Shown here: positions 18,158 through 26,629 of the stretch, piece after piece
Layout: each line of letters starts with the position of its first letter
Numbering within the stretch: the stretch's first letter is position 1
Position numbers and translations under genes: made by a program
Origin: Comamonas sp. BIGb0124
GTDB lineage: Bacteria; Pseudomonadota; Gammaproteobacteria; Burkholderiales; Burkholderiaceae_C
DNA length: 64,000 bases
NCBI RefSeq assembly: GCF_003752175.1
Contig: NZ_RJVF01000015.1
Coordinates: 62,001 to 126,000 of the forward strand
Direction: 5' to 3'
The notes under the pieces: generated by a model
The model's database searches: none
What the model saw: the letters and a program-made list of their open reading frames with translations, nothing else
Told to the model about the DNA's origin: nothing

Positions 18158-19816
18158 ATGCCAGGCATGCCGCCAGAAGCCACACAACCGCCCCTCACGC
18201 CTCCCGAACGTCCTCCCTTGCGCCGATCCGGCATGCGCAGCCCCGAGGCCCTCGCGCCCCTGCGGCACGCCACCTTCCGCATGCTGTGGCTGACCTGGGT
18301 CGCCGCCAACACCTGCATGTGGATGAACGACGTGGCGAGCGCGTGGATGATGACCTCGCTCACCGCCTCGCCCATCATGGTGGCCCTGGTGCAGTCGGCT
18401 TCCACGCTGCCGGTCTTCCTGCTGGGTCTGCCCAGCGGCGCGCTGGCCGACATCCTGGACCGGCGGCGTTATTTCATGATGACCCAGATCTGGGTCGCGG
18501 CGGTGGCCCTGCTGCTCTGCACCGTGCTGTTCATGGGCTGGATGACGGCGCCCCTGCTGCTGTCGCTGACCTTCCTGAACGGCATCGGCCTGGCCATGCG
18601 CTGGCCGGTGTTCGCGGCCATCGTGCCCGAGCTGGTGCCGCGCCCGCAGTTGCCGGCGGCCATGGGCCTCAACGGCATCGCCATGAATGCCTCGCGCATC
18701 ATCGGGCCGCTGGTGGCCGGTGCGATCATCGCCAGCGTGGGCAGCATCTGGGTGTTCGTGCTCAATGCGGTGCTGTCGATCGGCTCGGCTTTCGTCATCC
18801 TGCGCTGGAAGCGCGTGCACAAGGTCAGCCCGCTGGGACGCGAGCGCCTGGGCAGCGCGATCCGTGTGGGCACGCAGTTCGTGCGCCAATCGCCCCGCAT
18901 GCGGGCGGTGCTGCTGCGCGTGGCGGTCTTTTTTGTCCACGCGACGGCGCTGCTGGCGCTGCTGCCCCTGGTGGCCCGCGCCATGCCCGGCGGCGACGCG
19001 GGCACCTTCACCACCCTGCTGGCCTCGATGGGCGCGGGCGCCATCGTCGGTGCGCTGAGCCTGCCGCACCTGCGCCGCCGCTGGAGCAACGAGACGCTGC
19101 TGCGCAACGGCAGCATCGTCGTCTCGCTGGCCCTGATCGGCGCGGCCTATGCGCCCAATGTGTATGTCGGCATGCCGGCCATGGCCATCGGCGGCTTCGC
19201 CCTGCTGTGCAGCGCCAATACCCTGACCACCATCGCCCAGCTCTGCCTGCCCGACTGGGTGCGTGCACGCGGCATGTCCATCTACCAGATGTCGCTGATG
19301 GGCGGCTCGGCCCTGGGCGCGGCGCTCTGGGGCCAGGTCTCGTCGATGACCAGCCTGCACATCGGCATGAGCATCGCGGCCGTGTCGTGCACGATCTGCA
19401 TGCTGGCCCTGCAGTACTTCATGCCCGACCGCAGCATCCTCGAAGACCTGACGCCCTCGTCGGTGTTCAAGGCGCCGGTGGCCAAGGAAACCCCCACCCA
19501 CGGCCACATTCAGGTCAACATCGAGTACCTCATCGATCCGCTGCGGGCGGCCGAATTCCGCTCGCTGATGCAGGAAAGCCGGCGCAGCCGCCTGCGCCAG
19601 GGGGCACTGAGCTGGCAGTTGCTGCACGACGTGAACGACCCAGGCCGCTTCGTCGAGCAGATCACCGACGAGTCGTGGACCGAGCACCTGCGCCGTTTCG
19701 ACCGGGTCACCGCCTACGATGTGCAACTGCGCGACAAGAAGCTGAGCTTCCATACCGAATCCGAGCCGCCGCAGGTGACCCGCCTGCTGGTGGAAGCCGA
19801 TCGTTTCCAGGGCTGA
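18158..19816 (+). CDS. MFS exporter with C-terminal ABM-like domain
   Basis: A protein of about 552 residues whose first 420 residues form a 12-helix MFS transporter of the EntS/'transmembrane secretion effector' type (MFS_3). It begins with [31 protein letters not shown], and the loop [15 protein letters not shown] carries the MFS motif A. The last about 110 residues (from [24 protein letters not shown]) are soluble and look like a dimeric antibiotic-biosynthesis-monooxygenase fold, a known fusion in this family. The substrate is unknown. Starts at 18158 and 18167 are both possible; a GTG at 18131 is less likely. It is divergent from the ThDP enzyme. Confidence 0.85.
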   Translation: MPGMPPEATQPPLTPPERPPLRRSGMRSPEALAPLRHATFRMLWLTWVAANTCMWMNDVASAWMMTSLTASPIMVALVQSASTLPVFLLGLPSGALADILDRRRYFMMTQIWVAAVALLLCTVLFMGWMTAPLLLSLTFLNGIGLAMRWPVFAAIVPELVPRPQLPAAMGLNGIAMNASRIIGPLVAGAIIASVGSIWVFVLNAVLSIGSAFVILRWKRVHKVSPLGRERLGSAIRVGTQFVRQSPRMRAVLLRVAVFFVHATALLALLPLVARAMPGGDAGTFTTLLASMGAGAIVGALSLPHLRRRWSNETLLRNGSIVVSLALIGAAYAPNVYVGMPAMAIGGFALLCSANTLTTIAQLCLPDWVRARGMSIYQMSLMGGSALGAALWGQVSSMTSLHIGMSIAAVSCTICMLALQYFMPDRSILEDLTPSSVFKAPVAKETPTHGHIQVNIEYLIDPLRAAEFRSLMQESRRSRLRQGALSWQLLHDVNDPGRFVEQITDESWTEHLRRFDRVTAYDVQLRDKKLSFHTESEPPQVTRLLVEADRFQG

Positions 19817-19913
19817 GCGAGGGTCATGCCCCGCTGGTAAAATTGCCCTCCGCCGCCGGCTGCATCCGCGCCGGCTCCGCTGCCCCGATTCTGCGCCTCC
19901 GCGCCCCGCGCCC

Positions 19914-20756
19914 ATGACCGACTCCTCCCTCGCTCCCGTTCCCCGCCAGTACGAAGACTTCATGCGCCATGTCGCCGAGCACGGCGTGGCCAAGGGCGAC
20001 CGCACGGGCACCGGCACACGCAGCGTGTTCGGGCACCAGATGCGCTTCGACCTGCGCCAGGGCTTCCCCCTGGTGACGACCAAGAAGGTCCATCTCAAGT
20101 CCATCGTCCTCGAACTGCTGTGGTTCCTGCGCGGCGACAGCAACGTGCGCTGGCTGCAGGAACGCGGCGTCACGATCTGGAACGAATGGGCCCGGGCGGA
20201 CGGCGACCTGGGCCCGGTCTACGGCGTGCAGTGGCGCAACTGGCCCAAGCCGGGCGGCGGCCACATCGACCAGATCGGCGACGTCATCAAGACGCTGCGC
20301 AGCAACCCCGATTCGCGCCGCATCATCGTCAGCGCCTGGAACGTGGCCGACCTCGCCGACATGGCGCTGATGCCCTGCCACGCGTTCTTCCAGTTCTATG
20401 TGGCTCCGCCCAGCGCTCCGGGCGAGCGCGGCCGCCTGAGCTGCCAGCTCTACCAGCGCAGTGCCGACATCTTCCTCGGCGTGCCGTTCAACATCGCCAG
20501 CTACGCCCTGCTGACGCACATGGTGGCGCAGCAATGCGACCTCGACGTCGGCGATTTCATCTGGACCGGCGGCGACTGCCACATCTACGACAACCACAGC
20601 GAGCAGGTCGCCGAGCAGCTGAGCCGTGAGCCCTATCCTTATCCCACGCTGCACATCAAGCGCCGGCCCGACTCCATCTTCGACTACGAATACGAAGACT
20701 TCGAAGTGCTGGGTTACCAGCACCACGCGGCCATCAAGGCGCCTGTGGCGGTCTGA
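19914..20756 (+). CDS. thyA: thymidylate synthase
   Basis: ThyA methylates dUMP to dTMP with methylene-tetrahydrofolate and produces dihydrofolate. The 280-residue protein has [25 protein letters not shown], the nucleophile in [30 protein letters not shown] and GDCHIYDNH, all family-defining. It is slightly longer than the 264-residue E. coli enzyme because of the N-terminal extension and an insert [13 protein letters not shown] (folA), which recycles its product, is also in this window at 33633. It ends 12 bp before the convergent FMN oxidase gene. Confidence 0.97.
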   Translation: MTDSSLAPVPRQYEDFMRHVAEHGVAKGDRTGTGTRSVFGHQMRFDLRQGFPLVTTKKVHLKSIVLELLWFLRGDSNVRWLQERGVTIWNEWARADGDLGPVYGVQWRNWPKPGGGHIDQIGDVIKTLRSNPDSRRIIVSAWNVADLADMALMPCHAFFQFYVAPPSAPGERGRLSCQLYQRSADIFLGVPFNIASYALLTHMVAQQCDLDVGDFIWTGGDCHIYDNHSEQVAEQLSREPYPYPTLHIKRRPDSIFDYEYEDFEVLGYQHHAAIKAPVAV

Positions 20757-20768
20757 GGCCCGGCGGGA

Positions 20769-21926
20769 TCAGTTCCGGCCGGCCTCGTTGCCTGGGTGCG
20801 CGGGCCACAAAATGCCCGCATCGATCTCGCCGATCGAGGCGCAACCCAGTTGCGCCATCGCCAGCTCCAGCTCGCCCCGCAACAGATGAAGCGCATGGGC
20901 CACGCCCAGCAGGCCCGCGACGGCCAGCGCGTGCACCTGGGGCCGCCCGATCATCACGGCCGAGGCGCCCAGCGCCAGTGACTTGACGATGTCCGTGCCG
21001 GTGCGCACGCCGCCATCGAGCAGCAGCGGCACACGGCCCGCGACCGCCGCGGCAACCCGCGGCAGGACGTCGATGGCCGCGGGCAATCCGTCCAGCACCC
21101 GACCGCCATGGTTGGAGACCACCAGCGCATCGGCCCCCAACTCGATGGCGCGCAGCGCATCTCGCGGCGACACCACGCCCTTGACGATCAGAGGCAACGG
21201 GCAGTTCGCACGCAGCCAGGCGATGTCGTCCCAGGTCGGCGCGCCTTCGATCAGCGGCGTGCCGAAGAGGATGGGACCGCCCAGTCCGCCCGATCGTTGC
21301 TCGAAGCTCGGATAACCGCGGACATTGACGGCCTCGACACCTTGCGGCAAGGGGAAGCCGGAGCGTTTGACCGAAGCATCGACGGTCACGACCACGGCCT
21401 GGTATCCGGCAGCCTGGGCCCGACGGACCAGGGCAAGGCTGTGTTCACGATCCCGCTGGAAATACAGCTGGAACCACAGCGGCGCAGGTGCCCGATGCAG
21501 TTCGGCGGATGCGGCACGCGAGGCAGCGGCAATGTCTTCGAGCGGTTGGCTCGACAGGGTACTGACCGCCATGCCGACCTGCAGTGCCGCGGCGGCGCGC
21601 GCGGTCTCGCATTCTCCTCCGCTGTGTGCCAGGCGATGAAATGCCACCGGCGCCAGCAGGATGGGCGACTCGTGCAATTGGCCCAGCAGCAAGGTTCGGG
21701 TGCTGCCCTGCCGCAAGTCGGCCAGTGCACGCGGCGCCAGACGGATGCGCCCGAACGCGACCCGGTTGTCGTGCAGTGTCAGCCCCTCGCCCGTGCCCGA
21801 GTCCACGTGATGGCGGGATGCTTCGGGCAGGTGGCCGGCCGCGTGGCGCTCGTAGTCGGCCAGGCACGTGATGTCGGCAGGGATCGCCGTCAACGGCGGC
21901 CGGGGAACGGGTGGCGAGGCAGTCAT
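20769..21926 (-). CDS. FMN-dependent alpha-hydroxyacid oxidase (lactate oxidase-like)
   Basis: A 385-residue FMN TIM-barrel protein, second of its family in the window. It begins with a loosely conserved segment (residues about 15-60: CLADYERHAAGHLPEASRHHVDSG), then carries WFQLYFQRDREHSLALVRRA, VVTVDASVKRSGFPLPQGV, LIVKGVVSPRDALRAIELGADALVVSNHGGRVLDG and LLLDGGVRTGTDIVKSL with the FMN and catalytic residues. Helix-poor HHVDSGTGEG near the N-terminus and lack of the long LldD insert make it closer to lactate/hydroxyacid oxidases than to LldD; the substrate is uncertain. The start at 21926 (MTASPPVPRPPL) lies 19 bp after the PiuC-like gene, suggesting one operon. Confidence 0.82.
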   Translation of the reverse strand: MTASPPVPRPPLTAIPADITCLADYERHAAGHLPEASRHHVDSGTGEGLTLHDNRVAFGRIRLAPRALADLRQGSTRTLLLGQLHESPILLAPVAFHRLAHSGGECETARAAAALQVGMAVSTLSSQPLEDIAAASRAASAELHRAPAPLWFQLYFQRDREHSLALVRRAQAAGYQAVVVTVDASVKRSGFPLPQGVEAVNVRGYPSFEQRSGGLGGPILFGTPLIEGAPTWDDIAWLRANCPLPLIVKGVVSPRDALRAIELGADALVVSNHGGRVLDGLPAAIDVLPRVAAAVAGRVPLLLDGGVRTGTDIVKSLALGASAVMIGRPQVHALAVAGLLGVAHALHLLRGELELAMAQLGCASIGEIDAGILWPAHPGNEAGRN

Positions 21927-21945
21927 GACGCGGGCTGGGCTCCGT

Positions 21946-22626
21946 TCAGGTGGTGGACCACTGCCGCAGCAGGTTGTGATAGACGCCCGAGAGCTGGCCG
22001 ATCGACGCATGGTCAGGGTGGTCGGCCGTCAGCCGCTGGATGGCCGTGTCGAGATCGAACAGGGTGCGGCGCTGCGTGTCGAGCGCAACCAGGCTCTGCG
22101 TCCAGAAGAACGAGGCGTAACGAACCCCGCGCGTCACCGGATTGACGCGGTGGAGGCTGGTGCCCGGATACATCACCAGATGACCGGCCGGCAGCTTCAC
22201 CGTCTGCTGGCCGAAGGTGTCCTCGATGACCAGTTCGCCGCCGTCGTACTCGTCGGGGTCGCTGAAGAACAGCGTGCTCGAGATGTCGGTTCGCACCCGC
22301 AAGGCGGTGCCCGGGATATTGAACAGCGCATTGTCGACATGGTTGCCGTAGGCCCCTCCGCCTTCGTAGCGGTTGAAGCGGGGCGGCAGCACCTTGAGCG
22401 GCAGGGCAGCGGAGATGAACAGCGGCGTCTGCCCCAGGCGGTCGAGGATGAAATCACCGATGCCCTTCGTCACGGGATGGTCCAGCGGCAGTTGCAGATT
22501 GCGCTTGACCTGTGCAGCCTGATGGCCAGCCGTCTTGCGCCCGTCGTCCCACTCCGCCTGTTCGAGTGCCTGGCGGCATTTGCGCACCTCGTCGGCACTC
22601 AGTAGATCGGGGATTTGCAACATCAT
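21946..22626 (-). CDS. piuC: PiuC/YbiX family Fe(II)-dependent dioxygenase (PKHD-type hydroxylase)
   Basis: A 226-residue 2-oxoglutarate/Fe(II) dioxygenase. The iron triad is visible in NHVDNALF (H-x-D) and in [23 protein letters not shown] (distal H and the 2OG-binding R). The opening [21 protein letters not shown] is typical of PiuC/YbiX. In related bacteria piuC is iron-repressed and lies next to a catecholate siderophore receptor (Fiu/PiuA); here such receptors are about 6 kb away (28102 and 30632) across the eptA-pmrAB module. Two adjacent ATGs (22626 and 22623) are possible starts. It is followed directly by an FMN hydroxyacid oxidase. Confidence 0.9.
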   Translation of the reverse strand: MMLQIPDLLSADEVRKCRQALEQAEWDDGRKTAGHQAAQVKRNLQLPLDHPVTKGIGDFILDRLGQTPLFISAALPLKVLPPRFNRYEGGGAYGNHVDNALFNIPGTALRVRTDISSTLFFSDPDEYDGGELVIEDTFGQQTVKLPAGHLVMYPGTSLHRVNPVTRGVRYASFFWTQSLVALDTQRRTLFDLDTAIQRLTADHPDHASIGQLSGVYHNLLRQWSTT

Positions 22627-22798
22627 GGCGGCGGCCTTGGCAGTTGATGACGGGAGACAGGGATGCAAAGCTTAATGCGTTTCATGCCTGAATCGACCGC
22701 AAGCCGGTCGCATTCACCCGCCCGTCGATGCCGCTCGAGCGCAGCGGCGGCGATCCCTGTCGGACCTGTTGCCCGTCCACAACAGCGTGCCGTGCCTC

Positions 22799-23203
22799 TC
22801 AGGAAAACCAGCGGGCATGGACGGCCATGCCCCAGACGATGCCGCAGATCGCCAGGGCCATCAGCGTGGCGGCGCTGCCGATGTCCTTGGCCTTCTTGGA
22901 CAGCTCGTGCCACTCGGGTCCGATGCGATCGACGACGCTTTCGAGACCGGTGTTCAGGAGTTCCGTGACCATCACCAGCGCCAGGCCAAACAGCAGCAGG
23001 GCCGTGTCCGACCAGCGGCTGCCGATCCAGAAAGCGGCCGGCACCAGCACCACGCTCAAACCGACCTCGAGCCGGAAAGCGGATTCGAGCCAGCCATACC
23101 GCAGCCCGGAGACCGAATGCCGGGCCGCATGCCAAAGGCGCGCAAGACCCCGGCGCTGTTTCTGGAGGTTCACGAATGGCAAAACCATCGACTGCTTGGA
23201 CAT
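22799..23203 (-). CDS. dgkA: diacylglycerol kinase (DgkA type)
   Basis: A 134-residue inner-membrane enzyme that phosphorylates diacylglycerol to phosphatidic acid. It has the family arrangement of an amphipathic N-terminus, three membrane helices and the signature TELLNTGLESVVDRIGPEWHELSKKAKDIGSAA, containing the catalytic Glu and Asn. The start at 23203 (MSKQSMVLPF) follows an upstream frame with a GTG at 23239. It is the last gene of eptA-pap2-dgkA. EptA releases diacylglycerol from phosphatidylethanolamine when it decorates lipid A, and DgkA can recycle that by-product, as inferred for other eptA/mcr neighbours. Confidence 0.93.
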   Translation of the reverse strand: MSKQSMVLPFVNLQKQRRGLARLWHAARHSVSGLRYGWLESAFRLEVGLSVVLVPAAFWIGSRWSDTALLLFGLALVMVTELLNTGLESVVDRIGPEWHELSKKAKDIGSAATLMALAICGIVWGMAVHARWFS

Positions 23204-23262
23204 GCGAATTTTTATCCCCTCATCGTTTTCAAAGAACACCCACGCCGACCGGCATGGACCCG

Positions 23263-24015
23263 TCAGGCCCCCGCTCGGCTTCGGACGGCCGCCCGATCAG
23301 GCCTGCGGCGGCGGTACCGTTCACGCAGCAGCCATGAGCCCCCGGCCAGCGTCCAGCAGAGCCAGGCCGTCCACAGGGTGTGGCTCATGAAATGGGCGCC
23401 CCTCAGTTGCTGTGCCAGCCCCAGGATCAAGCCCGCGACCAGCACACCGGCCAGACAGGCGCGGGCCCGCCGCACGTTGGGCGGGGACGCCTGCGCGACC
23501 AGAAAATAGAAAGGCAGGAATGCAAAGGCCGAAGACGCATGGCCGGCCGGAAAACACCCCCCCGGGCCGCCGTCGCCAGACCACTGCCAGTGCGAGACAT
23601 ACGGCACGGTACCGCCGAACAGGGCCAGATCCCACGGGCAACTGGTCAGGCTGGCATGCTTGACCAGCGACACCAGCAAGGCACACAGCAGTGTCGTCGA
23701 AGCCGCCCAGAACATATCTGCGCGCGGGAAGGCCTTGAACAGGCCCCAGGGCTTCACCACGGCGGCCATGACCAGCGCCGCCGCCAGCCAGGACAGATAC
23801 CGCGCCCCGGTGTGCAGGAACACCGTCAGCACCGGATTGCCGGCGAGATAAAACCCCCGGCTATCGCCCATCAGGCGAGCCAGCGCGAGATCGCCCCCAC
23901 TGCTGTCCCAGGCCAGCACCGCCAGCAAGCCGAGCCCCGTGGGCCAGAAGAATCCGTGGCTCGAAAACGGGGCGACGCAGGCCCTGGACGACATCGACGT
24001 CACATTCATCCTCAT
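23263..24015 (-). CDS. PAP2 family lipid phosphatase/phosphotransferase
   Basis: A 250-residue inner-membrane protein with about six hydrophobic segments and PAP2 motifs: VKHASLTSCPWDLALFGG (motif 1, with CP where RP is common), GGCFPAGHASSAFAFLP (motif 2, PAGH for PSGH) and LRGAHFMSHTLWTAWL (motif 3). These match the PAP2 proteins that accompany phosphoethanolamine transferases rather than generic phosphatidylglycerophosphatases. Substrate could be undecaprenyl diphosphate or lipid A phosphate (LpxT/LpxE-like); this is not resolved. Start at the ATG at 24015 or 24009. It lies 20 bp after eptA and 59 bp before dgkA. Confidence 0.85.
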   Translation of the reverse strand: MRMNVTSMSSRACVAPFSSHGFFWPTGLGLLAVLAWDSSGGDLALARLMGDSRGFYLAGNPVLTVFLHTGARYLSWLAAALVMAAVVKPWGLFKAFPRADMFWAASTTLLCALLVSLVKHASLTSCPWDLALFGGTVPYVSHWQWSGDGGPGGCFPAGHASSAFAFLPFYFLVAQASPPNVRRARACLAGVLVAGLILGLAQQLRGAHFMSHTLWTAWLCWTLAGGSWLLRERYRRRRPDRAAVRSRAGA

Positions 24016-24035
24016 CTCGTTGTCCGTCCATCGCC

Positions 24036-25829
24036 TCAGGCGGCCTTGCGGCAGGCCCCGAACGCATCGAGCGCGGGGCGGTAAGTGGGCGAACGGACGT
24101 CCATCAAACCCAGCACCGTGTGATAGAGGTTGTCATGGGTGACGGGTGCATCCAGCGTCCGGCCCAGACAGGCGGCATCCACATGCGTTCGCGCGGCCAG
24201 CGTGCCGGGCCAGTCGATGAAGGCGATGTGTTTCTGCTCTTCGGGCGCCATGGCATAGGGCAGGCCGTGCAGGTAGATGCCGTACTCGCCCAGCGACTCG
24301 CCATGGTCGCTCAGGTACAGCATGCCGACGTCGTGCTGGCCCTCGTGCTGCTGCAGCCAGGCAATGGTCCGCGCCAGCACGTGGTCGTTGTAGCGGATGG
24401 AGTTGTCATAGACATTGACGAGCTGCTCGTGCGCGCAATCGGCCAGTGCGTTGGTCGTGCACTCGGGCTTGAAGGCCTTGGTCTCGGGCGACGAGCGGCG
24501 GAAGTACGCAGGGCCATGGCTGCCCATTTCGTGCAGCACCACGACCACGCCATGGCGGCGCTGCTCGGACGGCAGTTGCGCGATGCGTTCGTCGAGGCCG
24601 TCGAGCAGGATCTCGTCCAGGCATTCGCCTTCGGAACACAGCGTCCGGCCGGCAGGCGTCTCCGCACGGTCGGCGGTGGAGAAGTTCGGCACCCGCTCGC
24701 ACACGCCTTTGCAGCCCGCCTGGTTGTCGACCCAGATCACACCCAGCCCGGCCGCCTGCAGCACGTCGAGCAGGTTGTCGTAATCCGCCGAGCGGCTTTC
24801 GAAACCGCTTTTGCCCAGGTGCGAGAACATGCACGGCACCGAGGCCAGGGTGTTGGTGCCGCACGAACGCGCCTGGTGCCAGCTCAGCACCGGCAGCCGG
24901 GCGAGCTCGGGGTTGGTGTCGCGCCCATAGCCATTGAGTGCGTAGTGATCGCCGCGCCCGGTCTCGCCCACCACTAGGACAAACAGCGGCGTCTTGCCGG
25001 CGCCTGCCGCCGACGCCGCCTGCACATAGCTCGGACCCAGTGCGGCCCCCGCGGTGATGCTGACGAAGGGCTTGGGATGCTTGAACAGCGGCTTGACCTT
25101 GGCGTCGAGCACGGCCAGCACGCTGTTGGCGGGATTGAGCATGAAACGCAGCGACATGTTGTTGCGCACCAGCGGCGCCAGTTCGCGGTACGACGGCAGC
25201 ACCACGGCGGCCATGACCGCCAGGCTGGCCAGCATCAGGCCCAGCGTGCGGGCCAGATTGCGCCAGACGCCGTCGCGCACCACAGGCACCTGGGCCAGCC
25301 ACAGGCCGGGCACGCCGGCGACCAGCAGCAGTTCGGCGATCAGGCGCGGGTTGAACAGATCGGCACTTTCGTGGAGGTCGGTCTGGAACACGTTGAGCAC
25401 CATGCTCTTGTCGATCACCGTGCCGTAGCCCAGCATGAAGTACTGGCCTGCGGCCGCCAGCACCATGACCAGCATCCAAACCGCTTTCATGCCGCGGGGC
25501 CAGGCGGAGAAGGACAGCAGCAGGGTCAGGCCCGCGAAGGCCAGCGGGCCGAAAATCGCGGCCAGCCAGGACGTCGAACCGCTGTAGCCGTCGAGATGCC
25601 CCAGCATGAGCCAAAGCGGCCAGTTGGCCGTCAACACCAGCCAGGCCGCCAGGATCAGCACCACGCTCTGTGCCCGCCTGGGACGCTGCCATTGATGGAC
25701 AGCGCCCGCACGCAGGCGCCGAAGCAGGCTGGCACGACTGGGCAGTTGAAGGGATACGCCGTCACGCGCCGAGGGCGCTCCCGCAGCGATCGAAGACAGG
25801 GCAGAGGTTTTGATCATGGCCGCAACCAT
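24036..25829 (-). CDS. eptA: lipid A phosphoethanolamine transferase (EptA/PmrC family)
   Basis: A 597-residue inner-membrane enzyme that transfers phosphoethanolamine from phosphatidylethanolamine to lipid A, lowering negative charge and the affinity for cationic peptides. Five N-terminal helices (about residues 60-230) precede a periplasmic sulfatase-like domain with the nucleophile threonine in VVGETGRGDHYALNGYGRDTNP, the cysteine-rich SCGTNTLASVPCMFSHLG and zinc-binding LSDHGESLGE. Family proteins are about 540-560 residues; this one has about 45 extra N-terminal residues rich in Arg/Ala/Ser. Starts at 25829 and 25817 are both possible. It is divergent from pmrA-like 25949 with operator-like hexamers between, so PmrA control is likely. 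Confidence 0.93.
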   Translation of the reverse strand: MVAAMIKTSALSSIAAGAPSARDGVSLQLPSRASLLRRLRAGAVHQWQRPRRAQSVVLILAAWLVLTANWPLWLMLGHLDGYSGSTSWLAAIFGPLAFAGLTLLLSFSAWPRGMKAVWMLVMVLAAAGQYFMLGYGTVIDKSMVLNVFQTDLHESADLFNPRLIAELLLVAGVPGLWLAQVPVVRDGVWRNLARTLGLMLASLAVMAAVVLPSYRELAPLVRNNMSLRFMLNPANSVLAVLDAKVKPLFKHPKPFVSITAGAALGPSYVQAASAAGAGKTPLFVLVVGETGRGDHYALNGYGRDTNPELARLPVLSWHQARSCGTNTLASVPCMFSHLGKSGFESRSADYDNLLDVLQAAGLGVIWVDNQAGCKGVCERVPNFSTADRAETPAGRTLCSEGECLDEILLDGLDERIAQLPSEQRRHGVVVVLHEMGSHGPAYFRRSSPETKAFKPECTTNALADCAHEQLVNVYDNSIRYNDHVLARTIAWLQQHEGQHDVGMLYLSDHGESLGEYGIYLHGLPYAMAPEEQKHIAFIDWPGTLAARTHVDAACLGRTLDAPVTHDNLYHTVLGLMDVRSPTYRPALDAFGACRKAA

Positions 25830-25851
25830 AGAATCCAGCCATGAAACCGTG

Positions 25852-25879
25852 CTGAACGGCAAACTCAGACTGCGTTCAG
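25852..25879. promoter_or_regulatory. candidate PmrA-type operator: three hexamers at 11-bp phasing
   Basis: CTGAAC (25852-25857), ACTCAG (25863-25868) and GTTCAG (25874-25879) are each separated by 5 bp, giving 11-bp helical phasing. On the minus strand this reads CTGAAC-N5-CTGAGT-N5-GTTCAG, the same 6-5-6 layout as OmpR/PmrA-class boxes. It sits between eptA and the pmrA-like gene, 22 bp upstream of the eptA start and 70 bp upstream of pmrA. Confidence 0.5.
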
Positions 25880-25948
25880 GTTGCCCTGGCCTGATGCGCG
25901 GCATGACGTCACCCGCCCAGCACACTCCTATCGGAAGAAAGTCCGCCC

Positions 25949-26620
25949 ATGCGCATACTGCTGGTTGAAGACGATGCCGCCCTCGCCCAGGCCGTGGTGG
26001 CCTACCTGCGCGGCAAGCCCTATGTGATCGATACCGTGCCCAGCCTGGCGCAGGCCCGCGCGCATGTGGCTGCAGCCAGCTACGCCGCTGTGCTGCTGGA
26101 TCTGCACCTGGGCGACGGCGACGGCCTGACCCTGCTGCCGACGTTGCGGGCATTGGACGACCCGCCGATCACCATCGTACTGACGGCACGCGACCAGGTC
26201 AGCGATCGCATCCGGGGCCTGGATGCCGGTGCCGACGACTACCTCACCAAACCGTACGATCCCGAGGAACTGCTGGCTCGTCTGCGTGCCATCGAGCGCC
26301 GGCGCGGCGCCAACCGCAGCGCGGTGCTGCAGCTCGGCTCACTCGAGATCGATCTGGCCCGCGACATGGTGCGCAAGGCCGGCATGCCCATCGTGCTCAC
26401 GCCCAAGGAATGGGCGCTGCTGCACGCCATGGCCGCCCGGCCCGACTGGCTGCACACCCGCGAAGCCCTGCAGGATGCACTCTACGGTTTCGATCAGGAG
26501 GCCGACAGCAACACGCTCGAGGTCTTCATCAGCCGTCTGCGCCGCAAGCTCGGGCGTGAACACATCCAGACCCAGCGCGGCCTGGGATACCGGCTGACGA
26601 CCGGGGAAAACCACGGATGA
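25949..26620 (+). CDS. pmrA: OmpR/PmrA-family response regulator
   Basis: A 223-residue response regulator: receiver domain (MRILLVEDDAALAQAV; phospho-acceptor Asp51 in AAVLLDLHLGDGDG; switch Thr in VLTARD; Lys in YLTKPYDPEELLARL) followed by a winged-helix effector domain (LTPKEWALLHAMAARPDWLHTRE, SNTLEVFISRLRRKLG, TQRGLGYRL). By position next to eptA and its cognate kinase it is the PmrA-like regulator of polymyxin-type lipid A modification; QseB/ColR-like roles are the alternative, so the symbol is provisional. It ends 9 bp before the kinase gene. Confidence 0.88.
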   Translation: MRILLVEDDAALAQAVVAYLRGKPYVIDTVPSLAQARAHVAAASYAAVLLDLHLGDGDGLTLLPTLRALDDPPITIVLTARDQVSDRIRGLDAGADDYLTKPYDPEELLARLRAIERRRGANRSAVLQLGSLEIDLARDMVRKAGMPIVLTPKEWALLHAMAARPDWLHTREALQDALYGFDQEADSNTLEVFISRLRRKLGREHIQTQRGLGYRLTTGENHG

Positions 26621-26629
26621 GCCGGCGCC

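Noticed and set aside
22627-22798. Possible Fur box upstream of piuC
   Set aside because: I see only short A/T stretches that do not match the Fur consensus; the region was left without a call.
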